This document shows, piece by piece, positions 35,100 to 44,300 of a stretch of DNA of 64,000 bases. A program made the position numbers and the translations under genes. Origin of the DNA: Streptacidiphilus fuscans (GTDB taxonomy: Bacteria > Actinomycetota > Actinomycetes > Streptomycetales > Streptomycetaceae); contig NZ_JADPRT010000012.1 in assembly GCF_015690355.1 (NCBI RefSeq), positions 83,844 to 147,843 of the forward strand, in the 5' to 3' direction. Numbering within the stretch: the first letter of the stretch is position 1; every line of letters starts with the position of its first letter. The notes under the pieces are model-generated. The model saw only the letters and a list, made by a program, of their open reading frames with translations. It did not search any database and was not told the DNA's origin.

Positions 35100-38003
35100 T
35101 CATGCCAGCGCGCGCGGTCCCAGATCGGTCCGGGCGGGGAGCCGGGCCAGCCGGACCTCCGCTCCCAGCACCCGCAGCCCGCGCGTGGCGACGGTCACCG
35201 GGGCGAGGGTGAGCGAGGCCACCTCGGGCAGGTCGTCCACCAGCTGCGAGACCCTGAGCAGCAGCTCCTCCAGGGCGGCGGTGTCGACGGGCTGCGAACC
35301 GCGCCAGCCAAAGAGCAGCGGGGCCGCCTTGATCTCCCTGATCAGGGAGGCGACCTCGGCGGTGGTGGCCGGAATCAGGCGGTGGGCCACGTCGCCCAGC
35401 AGTTCGGAGGCGACCCCGGCCAGCCCGAAGGAGAGGATCGCGCCCACGGCCGGGTCGACGACGGCGGAGATCGTCGTCTCGACCGCGCCGTCCTCGGCGA
35501 CCGGGTCCTCCGGCCGCTCGCCGGGGTAGGGCGCGGTGGGTGCGTCGATGCGCACGCCGTAGCAAGCGAGCAGCTCGGCGGTGGTCGCGGCGTCGAGTCG
35601 GGCCTCGTGCCGGTCCGCGAGCGCGGCGGCGACGATCTCCTCGGCGCGCTGCTCGGCCAGGTCCTCGAAGTCGGGGAAGGTGCGCGGCGCGGCGGCGTCG
35701 ACGCGCCAGGCGGCGTAGCGGGTGGCGTGCGCGAAGGCGCGCACGGCACGGTCCGGGCGCGGGTACCCGGGCACGCGCTGCAGGTGCGCGGGCACGCCGG
35801 GGGCCGCGCCGGAGCCGGACGCCGAGCCCGAGCCCGAGCCGGACGCCGAGGCGCTCGCCTCGGCGCCGGAGGTCGCCGCCGCGCTTCCCTCGGCCCCGGC
35901 CGCACCCGCCTGCGGCTGGGCGTCCGCCTGCTCCTGAACGTCCGCGTCCGCCTGCGCACGTGCCTGCGCCTGCGCCTGCGCCTGCGCCTGCGCCACGGTC
36001 AGCGCGTTGACCTCGTTGATCAGTTCCGACATCGCGAGGTGGACGATCACCATCGGCTTGCCCGCCGCGCGGGCCAGTACGGCGGCGTCGGCGAGGGCGG
36101 CGGCGAACGGGGCCGTGTCGAGCTCGGTGGCGGAGCCGTCGCGGTGGCCGTTGGCGAGCAGGCCCGAGCCGGGGAAGCGGGGGAAGCCGCCCACGCCGAT
36201 CGGCGGGATCACCACGGCGACCACCGCGTCGCTGTCCGGTCGGTCGACCGCGGCGCGCAGGCCGCGGCGGAAGTCGTCCGGTGTGGCGCTGGTGGTGAGG
36301 TCGTGCGGCAGCAGCGGTCGCAGCCCGGCGCTGAGCGCGGCGTCGTGGGTGAGCAGGCCGACCGAGTCCGAGTTGCCGACGATGGCGATCCGGTTGCCGG
36401 GCGGGATCGGCTGATGGGCCAGCAGGTCGGCCGTGTCGTAGAGCTCGGTGATGGTGTCGACCCGGATCACGCCCGCCTGTTGGAAGAGCGTGTCGACGGT
36501 GGTGTCGGCCATGCGCGTGACCGTGCCCGTGTGTCCGGCCGGGATGCTGCGGGTGTCCCGGCCGCCCTTGATGACCACCAGCGGCTTGCGGGCGGCGAAC
36601 CGCCGCGCCAGGCGGCTGAACTTGCGCGGGTTGCCGAAGGACTCCAGGTAGAGCAGGGCCACGCCGGTCGCGTCGTCCTCCTCGAAGTACTGGAGCAGGT
36701 CGTTGCCCGAGACGTCCGCGCGGTTGCCGACGGAGGCGAAGGAGGAGATGCCGAGTCCGCGCCGGTGGGCGGCCTCCAGCAGGGCCGCGCCGATCGCGCC
36801 GGACTGGGTGAAGATCCCCAGCGGGCCGTGGTCGGGCAGCGCGGGGGCCAGCGAGGCGTCCAGCCGCACCGACGGATCCGTGTTGATCAGCCCGAACGCG
36901 TTGGGCCCGAGCACCCGCATGCCCGCCGCCCGTGCCTGACGGACCAGTTCGCGCTGCCGGGCGCGGCCGTCGATGCCCGTCTCCGCGTATCCGGCGGTGA
37001 TCACCACCAGCCCGCGCACCCCGGCCGCGCCGCAGTCCACGACGACGTCGGGGACCTCCTCGGCCGGGACCGCGATCACGGCGAGGTCGACCGGCTCGGG
37101 CACGTCGGCGATCGAGGCGTGCACGGGCACGCCGTCGAGTTCGCTCACGCCGGACGATCGATTGATCGCATCGAGCCGACCGGTGAAACCGGCATCGATC
37201 AGGTTGCGAAGAATCGTGCGTCCGACGCCGACCGGGTTGCGTCCGGCACCGATCACGGCGACCGATCGCGGCCTGAGCAGCCGCTGCATCGAACGCGCCT
37301 CGGCGCGGTGCTCACGGGCGCGCATGACGGCGAGCGAGTCCTCGGTCGGCTCCAGGTCCAGCTCGTAGTGGAGCACCCCGTCCGTGAAGCTGCGGTGCTG
37401 GGTGTACCCGGCCTCGGTGAAGACCTTGGCCATCTTCCGGTTCTCCGGCAGCACCTCGGCGATGAACCGCCGGATGCCGCGTTCGCGTGCGGAGGCGGCG
37501 ATGTGCTCCAGCAGCGCGGACGCCACGCCGCGTCCCTGATGGGCGTCCTGGACCAGGAAGGCCACCTCGGCCGCGGTGCCGGAGCCGGAGGGCCGGCCCT
37601 GGGCGTCGATCCGGTCGTAGCGGACGGTGGCGATGAACTCGTCGCGCACCAGCGCGGCCAGACCGACCCGATCGACGAAGTCGTGGTGGGTGAAGTGCCG
37701 CACGTCGCGGGCGGAGAGGCGCGGATACGGCGCGAAGAAGCGGTAGTACTTCGACCGGTCCGAGACGTGCTGGTAGAAGTCGACCAGCCGGTCCGCGTCG
37801 GCGGGGACGATGGGCCGGATGCGCGCGGTGCCGCCGTCCCGCAGCACGATGTCGGCCTCCCAGTGGGCCGGGTAGCCGGGGTGCTCCTCGGCCGCGGCCT
37901 CAGCCCCGGCCTGGGCTCCGACCTGGGCTCCAGCCTGCGCTCCGGCCTCTGCTCCGGTCGGGGTCGGGCCCGGTCCCGCTGCGGCGGGCGCGCTCTCGCT
38001 CAC
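35100..38003 (-). CDS. GNAT acetyltransferase fused to acyl-CoA synthetase-like domains (Pat family)
   Basis: A 967-aa protein. Residues about 48-200 are a GNAT acetyltransferase domain (HQGRGVASALLEHIAASARERG, the acetyl-CoA loop). The rest resembles NDP-forming acetyl-CoA synthetase: a CoA-binding domain (VAVIGAGRNPVGVGRTILRNL), a flavodoxin-like domain with the phospho-His candidate SIPAGHTGTVT, and an ATP-grasp-like end. This is the layout of protein lysine acetyltransferases (Pat) of Streptomyces, which acetylate acyl-CoA synthetases. Two low-complexity inserts are present: an N-terminal GAQ/GAE repeat, and an AQ-repeat followed by a Ser/Gly/Ala tract at about residues 665-730. GTG 38003 is the start. 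Confidence 0.88.
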   Translation of the reverse strand: MSESAPAAAGPGPTPTGAEAGAQAGAQVGAQAGAEAAAEEHPGYPAHWEADIVLRDGGTARIRPIVPADADRLVDFYQHVSDRSKYYRFFAPYPRLSARDVRHFTHHDFVDRVGLAALVRDEFIATVRYDRIDAQGRPSGSGTAAEVAFLVQDAHQGRGVASALLEHIAASARERGIRRFIAEVLPENRKMAKVFTEAGYTQHRSFTDGVLHYELDLEPTEDSLAVMRAREHRAEARSMQRLLRPRSVAVIGAGRNPVGVGRTILRNLIDAGFTGRLDAINRSSGVSELDGVPVHASIADVPEPVDLAVIAVPAEEVPDVVVDCGAAGVRGLVVITAGYAETGIDGRARQRELVRQARAAGMRVLGPNAFGLINTDPSVRLDASLAPALPDHGPLGIFTQSGAIGAALLEAAHRRGLGISSFASVGNRADVSGNDLLQYFEEDDATGVALLYLESFGNPRKFSRLARRFAARKPLVVIKGGRDTRSIPAGHTGTVTRMADTTVDTLFQQAGVIRVDTITELYDTADLLAHQPIPPGNRIAIVGNSDSVGLLTHDAALSAGLRPLLPHDLTTSATPDDFRRGLRAAVDRPDSDAVVAVVIPPIGVGGFPRFPGSGLLANGHRDGSATELDTAPFAAALADAAVLARAAGKPMVIVHLAMSELINEVNALTVAQAQAQAQAQARAQADADVQEQADAQPQAGAAGAEGSAAATSGAEASASASGSGSGSASGSGAAPGVPAHLQRVPGYPRPDRAVRAFAHATRYAAWRVDAAAPRTFPDFEDLAEQRAEEIVAAALADRHEARLDAATTAELLACYGVRIDAPTAPYPGERPEDPVAEDGAVETTISAVVDPAVGAILSFGLAGVASELLGDVAHRLIPATTAEVASLIREIKAAPLLFGWRGSQPVDTAALEELLLRVSQLVDDLPEVASLTLAPVTVATRGLRVLGAEVRLARLPARTDLGPRALA
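35965..35996. repeat. 6-bp tandem repeat inside the acetyltransferase gene
   Basis: A run of the hexamer CCTGCG, about five units, encodes the Ala-Gln repeat in the linker of the Pat-family protein. A second purine-poor run of GAGCCC-type repeats nearby encodes the Ser/Gly tract. Confidence 0.75.
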
Positions 38004-38129
38004 CAGGCCAGACTAGCCGTCCGCCGGACACCCGGCCGGGCGTGCGTCGCACGGATTTCCGAGCGGCTTCGGGCCGCCACGCCGGGCCGAGGGTCCGGCC
38101 ACCGGCACATCCGCGGGAGGCCATGAGAG

Positions 38130-38145
38130 AATGGTCTAGACAACA
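38130..38145 (+). promoter_or_regulatory. DasR-type (dre) operator upstream of ptsH
   Basis: AATGGTCTAGACAACA closely resembles the GntR-family DasR element as I recall it (core TGGTCTAGACCA). It lies 103 bp upstream of ptsH in the divergent region shared with the acetyltransferase gene. In Streptomyces DasR represses pts genes and releases them on amino-sugar phosphates. Confidence 0.65.
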
Positions 38146-38196
38146 TTGGGCGGACCCCTCCGAATATCCTGAATGTCCGGAATGATCCGCACCCCT

Positions 38197-38234
38197 CTGA
38201 TCCGCGCACCTCGCGCTGATCCGCGCACCTCGCG
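38197..38234 (+). repeat. 19-bp perfect tandem duplication upstream of ptsH
   Basis: CTGATCCGCGCACCTCGCG occurs twice in a row (38197-38215 and 38216-38234), ending 13 bp before the ptsH start. A shorter related stretch, TGATCCGCACCCC, precedes it at 38183. It lies in the presumed leader. Confidence 0.85.
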
Positions 38235-38247
38235 AAAGGCACGCACC

Positions 38248-38526
38248 ATGGCTGAGCGCCGTGTCACCATCGGCTGGCCCGAGGGCCTGCACGCCCGTCC
38301 CGCCTCCGTCTTCGTCCGCGCCGCGGGCGCGGTCGGCGTTCCGGTCACCATCGCCAAGAACGGCGGCGCCCCCGTCAACGCCGCCTCCATGCTGGCGCTG
38401 CTCGGCCTGGGCGCCCAGGGTGGCGAGGAGGTCGTGCTCGCCTCGGACGCCGACAACGCCGACGCCGCGCTGGACCGGCTGGCCAAGCTGGTCTCCGAGG
38501 GACTGGACGAGCTGCCCCCCGCCTGA
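38248..38526 (+). CDS. ptsH: Phosphocarrier protein HPr
   Basis: A 92-aa HPr of the sugar phosphotransferase system. The phosphoryl acceptor His15 lies in WPEGLHARPAS. The regulatory region reads NAASMLALLGLGAQGGEEV; actinobacterial HPr has no demonstrated HPr kinase control. It accepts phosphate from enzyme I and gives it to EIIA proteins in the cytoplasm. ATG 38248 follows GAAAGG. A DasR-type site is upstream and a strong hairpin downstream, so it is a single-gene unit, as in Streptomyces. It is the last clearly conserved core gene before the accessory region. Confidence 0.95.
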   Translation: MAERRVTIGWPEGLHARPASVFVRAAGAVGVPVTIAKNGGAPVNAASMLALLGLGAQGGEEVVLASDADNADAALDRLAKLVSEGLDELPPA

Positions 38527-38573
38527 CCAGCGCGTCCGGCGCCTCCCCCGCGCCGCCTGTGCCTCCCCGTACT

Positions 38574-38623
38574 GCACGAGGGCCGCACCGCTTCCTTCCT
38601 CCGGAGCGGCGCGGCCCTCGTGC
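38574..38623 (+). terminator. Strong hairpin after ptsH
   Basis: A 19-bp stem with one mismatch (left arm starts GCACGAGGGCCGC, right arm ends GCGGCCCTCGTGC) encloses a 12-nt loop, 47 bp after the ptsH stop. From here to 38820 I see no gene. Confidence 0.88.
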
Positions 38624-38820
38624 GTTCCCAGGGCGCGCCCCGGGCCGCGTCGCGTCTCACTCACCCGGCCGCTCCGCCTCCTTGACCGGCCCCGGGGCGG
38701 CTGGAACGGTGTGGTCCGGACGTGGCACAACCCGTGGAACGTGGAACGGCGTGGAGCCCCGGCGAACTGCGGTCGCACTCCCGCGCCTTCGCCGTCGGCG
38801 TCACCGGATTCACCCTTGGT

Positions 38821-39141
38821 TCAGGCCAGCCTTCCCGGGAGTCTATTTGAGCTCTTGGCGGCGTGAGTGGTCCTCAGGAGATCGAACGTCTCCGGACGAG
38901 CCGCGCACATGAGGAGTTGGTCAAAGCCGTCCGAGTTGAAATTGTGGACCACGTCGCGGACCCGGTCCGCGCTGGTGAACGTCACCGCAGCGATCTTGTC
39001 CACCGGCATGCGCTGCGCGAACGGCACACCATCTGCGCCCGCCGCCAGGTCACTACGGACCCGGTGTCCCAGGCACGATCTGCACAGCAACCGCCGCCCT
39101 TGGTCGTCGTCGATCTCCCCTACGCGCACATGTTCAGCCAC
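38821..39141 (-). pseudogene. IS630-family transposase remnant (N-terminal part)
   Basis: The frame starting at GTG 39141 gives MAEHVRVGEIDDDQGRRLL and later KIAAVTFTSADRVRDVVHNFNSDGFDQLL, which are the two ends of the IS630 transposase N-terminal HTH domain. The piece that should lie between them, including GSVVTWRRAQMV, is found in another frame, so at least two frameshifts separate them. All catalytic sequence is missing after about 38910, where unrelated sequence follows. It is a decayed, non-functional fragment. It is divergent from the SMI1/KNR4 gene across 48 bp. Confidence 0.72.
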
Positions 39142-39189
39142 GTGATCATTCTGGACGCGTGGGCCGCCTTAGCTCCTACGATTCGAGCC

Positions 39190-39690
39190 ATGGCTCGTTC
39201 TGACGATGTGCAGCCCGCGTTCTGGGACACCGGCAGCAACTACGGGGTGCAGCAGCCGCTCACTGACCACGCTGTGCGCGAGGCCGAGCGACTGCTCGAT
39301 GTCACGCTTCCGGCCTCGCTGCTTGATCTGTTGCGCGTTCGGAACGGCGGCCAGGTCGCAGGTACTCGGAACGCCTTTCGGACAGACAAGCCCACCTCCT
39401 GGAGCGCGGGCCACGTCCCGTTCGACCAGGTAGCGGGCGTCGGCCGGCGCGAACGCACAGTCTCGTTGCTCGACAGCCCCTACCTGGTCAAGGAATGGGG
39501 TCTACCCTCGCCTGTCGTGCTCCTCGCGGGCGACGGACCCTGCTGGATCGCGCTGGACTACCGGGCGTGTGGCCGACATGGGGAACCTTCAGTCACGTGG
39601 TTCGACGCTGACTTCAGCTTTGAGTTGCCTCTCGCCTCGGATTTCGGATCCTTCGTCGAGGGCCTTTCTTCCGCCAGCGACTTCGACTGA
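39190..39690 (+). CDS. SMI1/KNR4 (SUKH) family protein
   Basis: A 166-aa soluble protein of the SUKH superfamily. Features are LTDHAVREAERLLDVTLPASLLDLLRVRNGGQV, the helix plus RNGG typical of the family, then GVGRRERTVSLLDSPYLVKEWGLPSPVVLLAGDGPCWIALDYR, where the Trp-Ile-Ala-Leu-Asp-Tyr strand is also typical. Many bacterial members act as immunity proteins against secreted polymorphic toxins. Here it lies between two transposase remnants and about 1.6 kb from the end of the Rhs gene, but on the opposite strand. ATG 39190 begins the recognisable domain. Its toxin partner, if any, is unknown. Confidence 0.8.
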   Translation: MARSDDVQPAFWDTGSNYGVQQPLTDHAVREAERLLDVTLPASLLDLLRVRNGGQVAGTRNAFRTDKPTSWSAGHVPFDQVAGVGRRERTVSLLDSPYLVKEWGLPSPVVLLAGDGPCWIALDYRACGRHGEPSVTWFDADFSFELPLASDFGSFVEGLSSASDFD

Positions 39691-39696
39691 AGCACC

Positions 39697-39974
39697 GCAC
39701 CCCCTGCACCGCGTACCCCACATGGGACAACCGGCCGATCAGCTCGATCCGCTTCAAGGTCCGCCGCTGGTCGTCCTCGAAATCGTGCGCCAACGGCCCC
39801 AACCGCAACTCGGCCTCCAGCCGCTCCCATTGGTGCTGTGACAGCCGCTCGACCGACACCAGCTCCTTCGAGCGCAGCTCCTCCACCCCGCTCAGCGGCC
39901 TCCAGCCTCAACCGTTCACAAGCCGCCTGCACCTCGAGGCTATACCCACCCGCCTGCGCATACCTCACCACCAC
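39697..39974 (-). pseudogene. IS630-type transposase remnant (winged-helix subfamily)
   Basis: From GTG 39974 the frame reads VVRYAQAGGYSLEVQAACE then RLRLEAAERG, the start of a Streptomyces winged-helix IS630-type transposase. It then shifts frame to VEELRSKELVSVERLSQHQWERLEAELRLGPLAHDF and GRLSHVGYAVQGV. About 30 residues of the HTH are missing between the two parts and everything after VQGV is lost, close to the end of the SMI1/KNR4 gene. It is a different subfamily from the remnant at 38821. From 39975 to 40134 I see no gene. Confidence 0.72.
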
Positions 39975-40134
39975 GACATACCGCAGGGATCAAGGAACGT
40001 CAGCCCGTCGCAGACGACTACAAGTTCAACCAGAGTACCGGAATAAAACACTGGGAGAAAATGCCCCCTCAGGACAGAGGACAGAGGCAAAGAATTAAGC
40101 TTCCCGAGCTTGTGAATTCGCCAGGATCGAGATC

Positions 40135-40640
40135 CTACTCGATCATATCCAAGATGCCCGGAAAGTAGAAGCAGTCAGTCTCACCAAACAGGACGATCCT
40201 CTCAGAGGGAAGCCCATTTTCCGGTCCGGCAATAAAAACCGCAGAGGGAGATCCGGACGTTCCACCCACAGGAAAAAGCACCCGGGTTCTTTCGGGATTT
40301 CCAGCTCGCCAAACAATCCAACCTCAATGAAGTCCGAGCGCAGCTTAAGGGCTGCCGCAATCCCCTCACCATCCGGCCAGTCAACTGCACCAAAGACTGA
40401 GAGGTCATCCCATAGCCACAATGGGACCCAGCATCGCCTCGACGGTCGCGGAACTTTGGAGCAGCTCAACTGCCGCCAACCTCGCAAGCGAAGGCCGCTT
40501 CCCGCGATGTCTTCTCCAGATATCGCATGCCAGAGAGCTGAAACCTTGCAGCCTGACTGGAATCAGAGCGGGAGCCGTTTTGCCCCCCTACTGATGTCGA
40601 CGCGGGAGCTCTTGAGCAGGCCGCCCGCTTCGTGGCCTCG
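40135..40640 (-). pseudogene. Decayed small gene of unknown family
   Basis: Protein-like sequence is spread over several frames. One frame gives DDLSVFGAVDWPDGEGIAAALKL and EVGLFGELEIPKEPG; after a T-run at about 40272-40276 another frame continues SPSAVFIAGPENGLPSERIVLFGE and ends CFYFPGILDMIE at 40135. Adding one T would join them. Further upstream LARLAAVELLQSSATVEAML is in that second frame again and needs another shift. I read this as a broken gene, perhaps an orphan immunity gene given its place next to the Rhs locus, but the family is not recognised. A single sequencing error in the T-run cannot be excluded. Confidence 0.45.
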
Positions 40641-40809
40641 GAGGCAGAAGCCACGGAGGCGCTAGCATTGTTGCTCGACAGCGAGCTACTGCTCACGCCC
40701 TGTTGCCGACCACGACGGTGCTTAGCCGTTGCGTCGACCGGCACATCACCGGGCGACTCAGTGTAGCCCCGGCCGACCGGCGCACTCTAATGCGGGGCCT
40801 CGGTCTAGC

Positions 40810-41310
40810 CTACTGGTGACTTGAAGCGAACGCCAACGCAATTCCGGCCAGAATGACCAAGGAAGAAATCCCAATGACTTCTATCCAGGCATCCCGAAGC
40901 CCCATCAACCCTCCAGGGAACGGCGCGTCAAAGTCGATTACCCGCATACGCTCCCGCCGCGTCATTCCAGCAGCACGAGAATACATGCGAACACCAAGCC
41001 CGAGACACCCAGCGACAACTCCGACAGGAATGGCAGCTGCGATGTCTATCCACGCGCCGCGTGCTCCTAGTGCGGAGTAGATGAGCACCGGTAGCAGTAT
41101 TGCCACAGCCCCCGATCGGATTCCCAAGGAGATCCAGGCCAATCCACCATAGTACCTAATCACGCGAATGTTCCTATTGGTAGCCGGCACAGAACCCTGC
41201 CTCAAATCAACCAGGAACTCCTCCGCATCCGAAGGCCGGAAGAAAGCGCCGAGTCGCCTGGTCAAGCGAAGTACGGGTCCAAGTCCAATGAGCTCACTTG
41301 CCACGTCCAC
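40810..41310 (-). CDS. Small membrane protein adjacent to Rhs, candidate immunity protein
   Basis: A 166-aa protein of unknown family with three or so hydrophobic segments (residues about 62-83 SGAVAILLPVLIYSALGA, 88-108 IDIAAAIPVGVVAGCLGLGV and 143-163 IEVIGISSLVILAGIALAF). The N-terminal 50 residues are soluble (PSDAEEFLVDLRQGS). The GTG start at 41310 lies 6 bp after the Rhs stop, so the two are almost surely co-transcribed. In polymorphic toxin loci this position belongs to the immunity gene, and a membrane immunity protein would suit a membrane- or envelope-acting toxin tip. That role is inferred from position only. The third-position GC is lower than in the core genes. Confidence 0.7.
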   Translation of the reverse strand: MDVASELIGLGPVLRLTRRLGAFFRPSDAEEFLVDLRQGSVPATNRNIRVIRYYGGLAWISLGIRSGAVAILLPVLIYSALGARGAWIDIAAAIPVGVVAGCLGLGVRMYSRAAGMTRRERMRVIDFDAPFPGGLMGLRDAWIEVIGISSLVILAGIALAFASSHQ

Positions 41311-41316
41311 CCCAAA

Positions 41317-44300
41317 TCAACAAGCGGGACAAACAGCGGGGAACGGCCACCAACCCCGACCGCTGCTGTAATTCGAGTAGGCATTATCCCCGGCTCCGAG
41401 GGCAGACCCTCCGAGACTGACCCGGAAGTCTACTCCCTCTGCTGCCTCCTTGGTCTTCTGGGCGACACGATCTGCAGCTCTAGCCCCCGGCAAAACAGTG
41501 CGAGCCGCGCTTGACCTCGAGGGGTTGCCGGAGCGGGCGCCGGCTCGGGCCGAGGCCAAGTCCTCCTCCGCCCCTGCGGCGCGGGCCCCTGCATTGAGTG
41601 AGCGTAGCGCGGTACCCATGCCAACCAATGTCAGCGCTGCGCTCCCCATATCCAGCCAGGTACCCACCGACTCAATTCCGCCGCCTCCCGCCGAGAAGTC
41701 ATTGTCGATCGACCATGCAGAGTCGGCGAGCGAGAGGGCGTCTATAGCCAGGGCTGTATAGGCAATGAGGTTCACACCAGGAACTGCCATTGCAATAATC
41801 ATGACTGCCGGAGCAATCGCAGACGCGGCATTCAGGACGTTGTGGAGCGTGCAAAGACTGAACCAACCGCAGCTCTTCTTCGGAGTGGGCGCAGGACCGT
41901 ATGTGGTAGTTGTGACAAGGCTTTGAACATAGGTAGTCGTCTCGGTGATGTTAGTTCCGTCGGTAGTGATGGGCATGGCGTCAGACTTCAGATGGGCGGC
42001 TACGCACTGGGGTGTGTCCTTGCTGCCCAGGCACTGCTCGTACGTCCAGTTCGACTGGATCGTCGGGATGCTGGCCATGGTGTCTTCGAAGTCTTTTTCA
42101 CACATAGGCTGGCCGCCGCAGTCGGAGAAGCGCCAGACTGAATGGGTGCTGTCGCCGCCTGCTGTGCCGGTGCGTCCGCTGCCTCCGCTGCCTCCGCTGC
42201 CTCCGCTGCCTCCGCTGCCTCCGCTGCCTCCGCTGCCTCCGCTGCCTGACGGAACGTCACTGCCACCTCCACCGTTGCCGCCACCGCTACCGGATCCTCC
42301 TCCACCGGTCTGCGGAGGACTGTAGCCACCGTTCGCCCCACCGCAGTTGGGGCTGGAGACTCCCTGGACGCACATGAGCCCGCTGGGGTCGCTGCCGTTG
42401 ACGGGGTCGTCGCCGGAGTAGGTGTAGCCGCCGAGTTGGTTGGGGTCGGTGGCTTCGAGGATGGGGTCGCGTTGGAGGAAGTGTCCGGTTCCGGGGTCGT
42501 ATTCGCGTGCCCCGAGGAGATCGAGATTAGTGACGGGATCGGTTGGCTGCCCGAGGTAGCCGCGGTCGTCGACCCAGGTGCTGGGGGTGGTGCCGCGTGG
42601 GGTGCCGTACGGGGTGTAGGCGCGGCGGGTCTCATTCGTCAGCGTCGAGCTGATGGTGAGTGTGCCGGTGCCTTGGTCGGTGCTGGCTTCGTAGGTGAGG
42701 GCGCCGGTGTTGTCGCGGATGACGGTCGGGCCGGTTCCGGTGGAGTAGAAGCGTTGGGCGGTGATTCCGCGCGAGGAGTTGAGGTAGAGCTGTTCGCCGG
42801 GCAGGTAGAGCGTGGTGCTGGTGTTGCCGTCGGTCGTGTCCTTCTGCAGGAGCAGGTTGCCGGAGGCGTCGTAGATGTAGCCCGTACTGGTGTTGGTAGC
42901 GCTGTCGCTGACGCCGGTGGTGCGGCCGAGCGGGTCGTAGCTGTAGGTCTGGTTGCTGGTCTGGCTCCCAGCGGCGTTGGTCACGGTGCGCGTTTTGGTG
43001 GTGCCGTCCGGGTTGTAGCCGTAGGTGGCTGTGCTCTGGGTGGTGCCCGTGCTGTCTGCGGCGGTCGCGGTTTGGAGCGTGTCGGGCTGGCCGGTGGTTC
43101 CGGTGGCACCGTTGTAGGCGAGGTTCTGGGAGCTGGTGACCTGTCCGCTGGTGTTGTAGTCGGTCAAGCCGGTGCGGTTGCCGGAGGTGTTGTAGCTGTA
43201 GCTCTCCCAGTAGGGGGCGGGTCCGCCGTTGGTGGCCGCGGTCGGGGCGGTGTCGGTGCAGGCGCCGATGTTGGGGACGCTGGGTGCGGCTTGGGTGGTG
43301 ACGTAGCTGGTGCCGTTGCCGGTGTCGGTCCAGGCGGTCTGCAGTCGTCCCTGGGTGTCGTAGGTGTAGCACTGCAGGTCGGTGGCGGTGCCGGAGTCCT
43401 GGACGTCCATTTGGGCGGTGATCTTGCCTGCGGGGTTCCAGTAGGTGGTGGTGTCGTCGACGTGGCCGGTGCCGTTTTCCTTGTCGAGGATCTGCTCGGT
43501 TTGGCGGCCGGTGGCGGTGTCGTAGTACGAGGTTTGGACCAGTTGGTCTGGCGTGGCACCGAGGGTGGTGCGGGTGACGCGGCCCCAGGGGTCGGTGACG
43601 GCGCCGGCGAGGTAGGTGGCGCTGCCGCCGGAGTTGACCAGGGAGCCGGCTTCGTCGTAGCCGTTGTAGACGGTCTCGGCGGGCAGGCCGCCGTCGGCGT
43701 TGTAGGTGGTGTGGTCGAGCAAGCCGGTGACCGGGGTATACGCGTACTGGATGTCGTAGCTGTTGGCGAGGTTGCCTTCTGCTGCGGGCAGGGTGGTCTT
43801 GGTGCCCAGTTGCGCGCCGCGGTTGGTGTAGCCGTCGATGGACTGGATGTAGGGGTTGCCGCTGCTGTAGGAGGCCTGGGAGGCGAGGAGGCCCTTACCG
43901 CCGGGAGCGGTGTCGTACGCCCACGCTTCCAGCTCTGTGCTGCCGTCGTAGATGCTGAGCTGTCGGCCGAGGTTGTCGTAGTTGTAGTTGAGAGTGGTGC
44001 CGTTGGCATCCGTGCTGGTCTGCAGGTCGCCTTCGGAGTCGTAGCCGGAGGTGGTGGTGCCCGTGTCGGGGTCGGTGCTCTGCACCGTGTTGCCGGCGGC
44101 GTCGGTGATGCTGGTGCGCTGGTGGGTGCCGTCGTCGATGGTGGTCAGCATCCCGTAGCCACCGGTGGAGGTGGCGGTGACGGCGAAGCTGTAGTTGGTG
44201 GTGACGGCGTCGGAGGAGTTGCCGGTGGCGGTGTTCGAGTTGTACTGCCAGGAGGCGGTGGTGCGGCCAAGGGCATCGGTGAAGGTGCTGGTGGCGTTGC

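Noticed and set aside
35043..38126. 1027-codon plus-strand frame opposite the acetyltransferase fusion
   Set aside because: Arg/Gly/Asp-biased shadow; the minus strand encodes recognisable GNAT and CoA-ligase domains.
42175..42247. Regular short repeat that might suggest a CRISPR array
   Set aside because: The unit is 9 bp, without spacers, and encodes an in-frame GGS linker of the Rhs protein.
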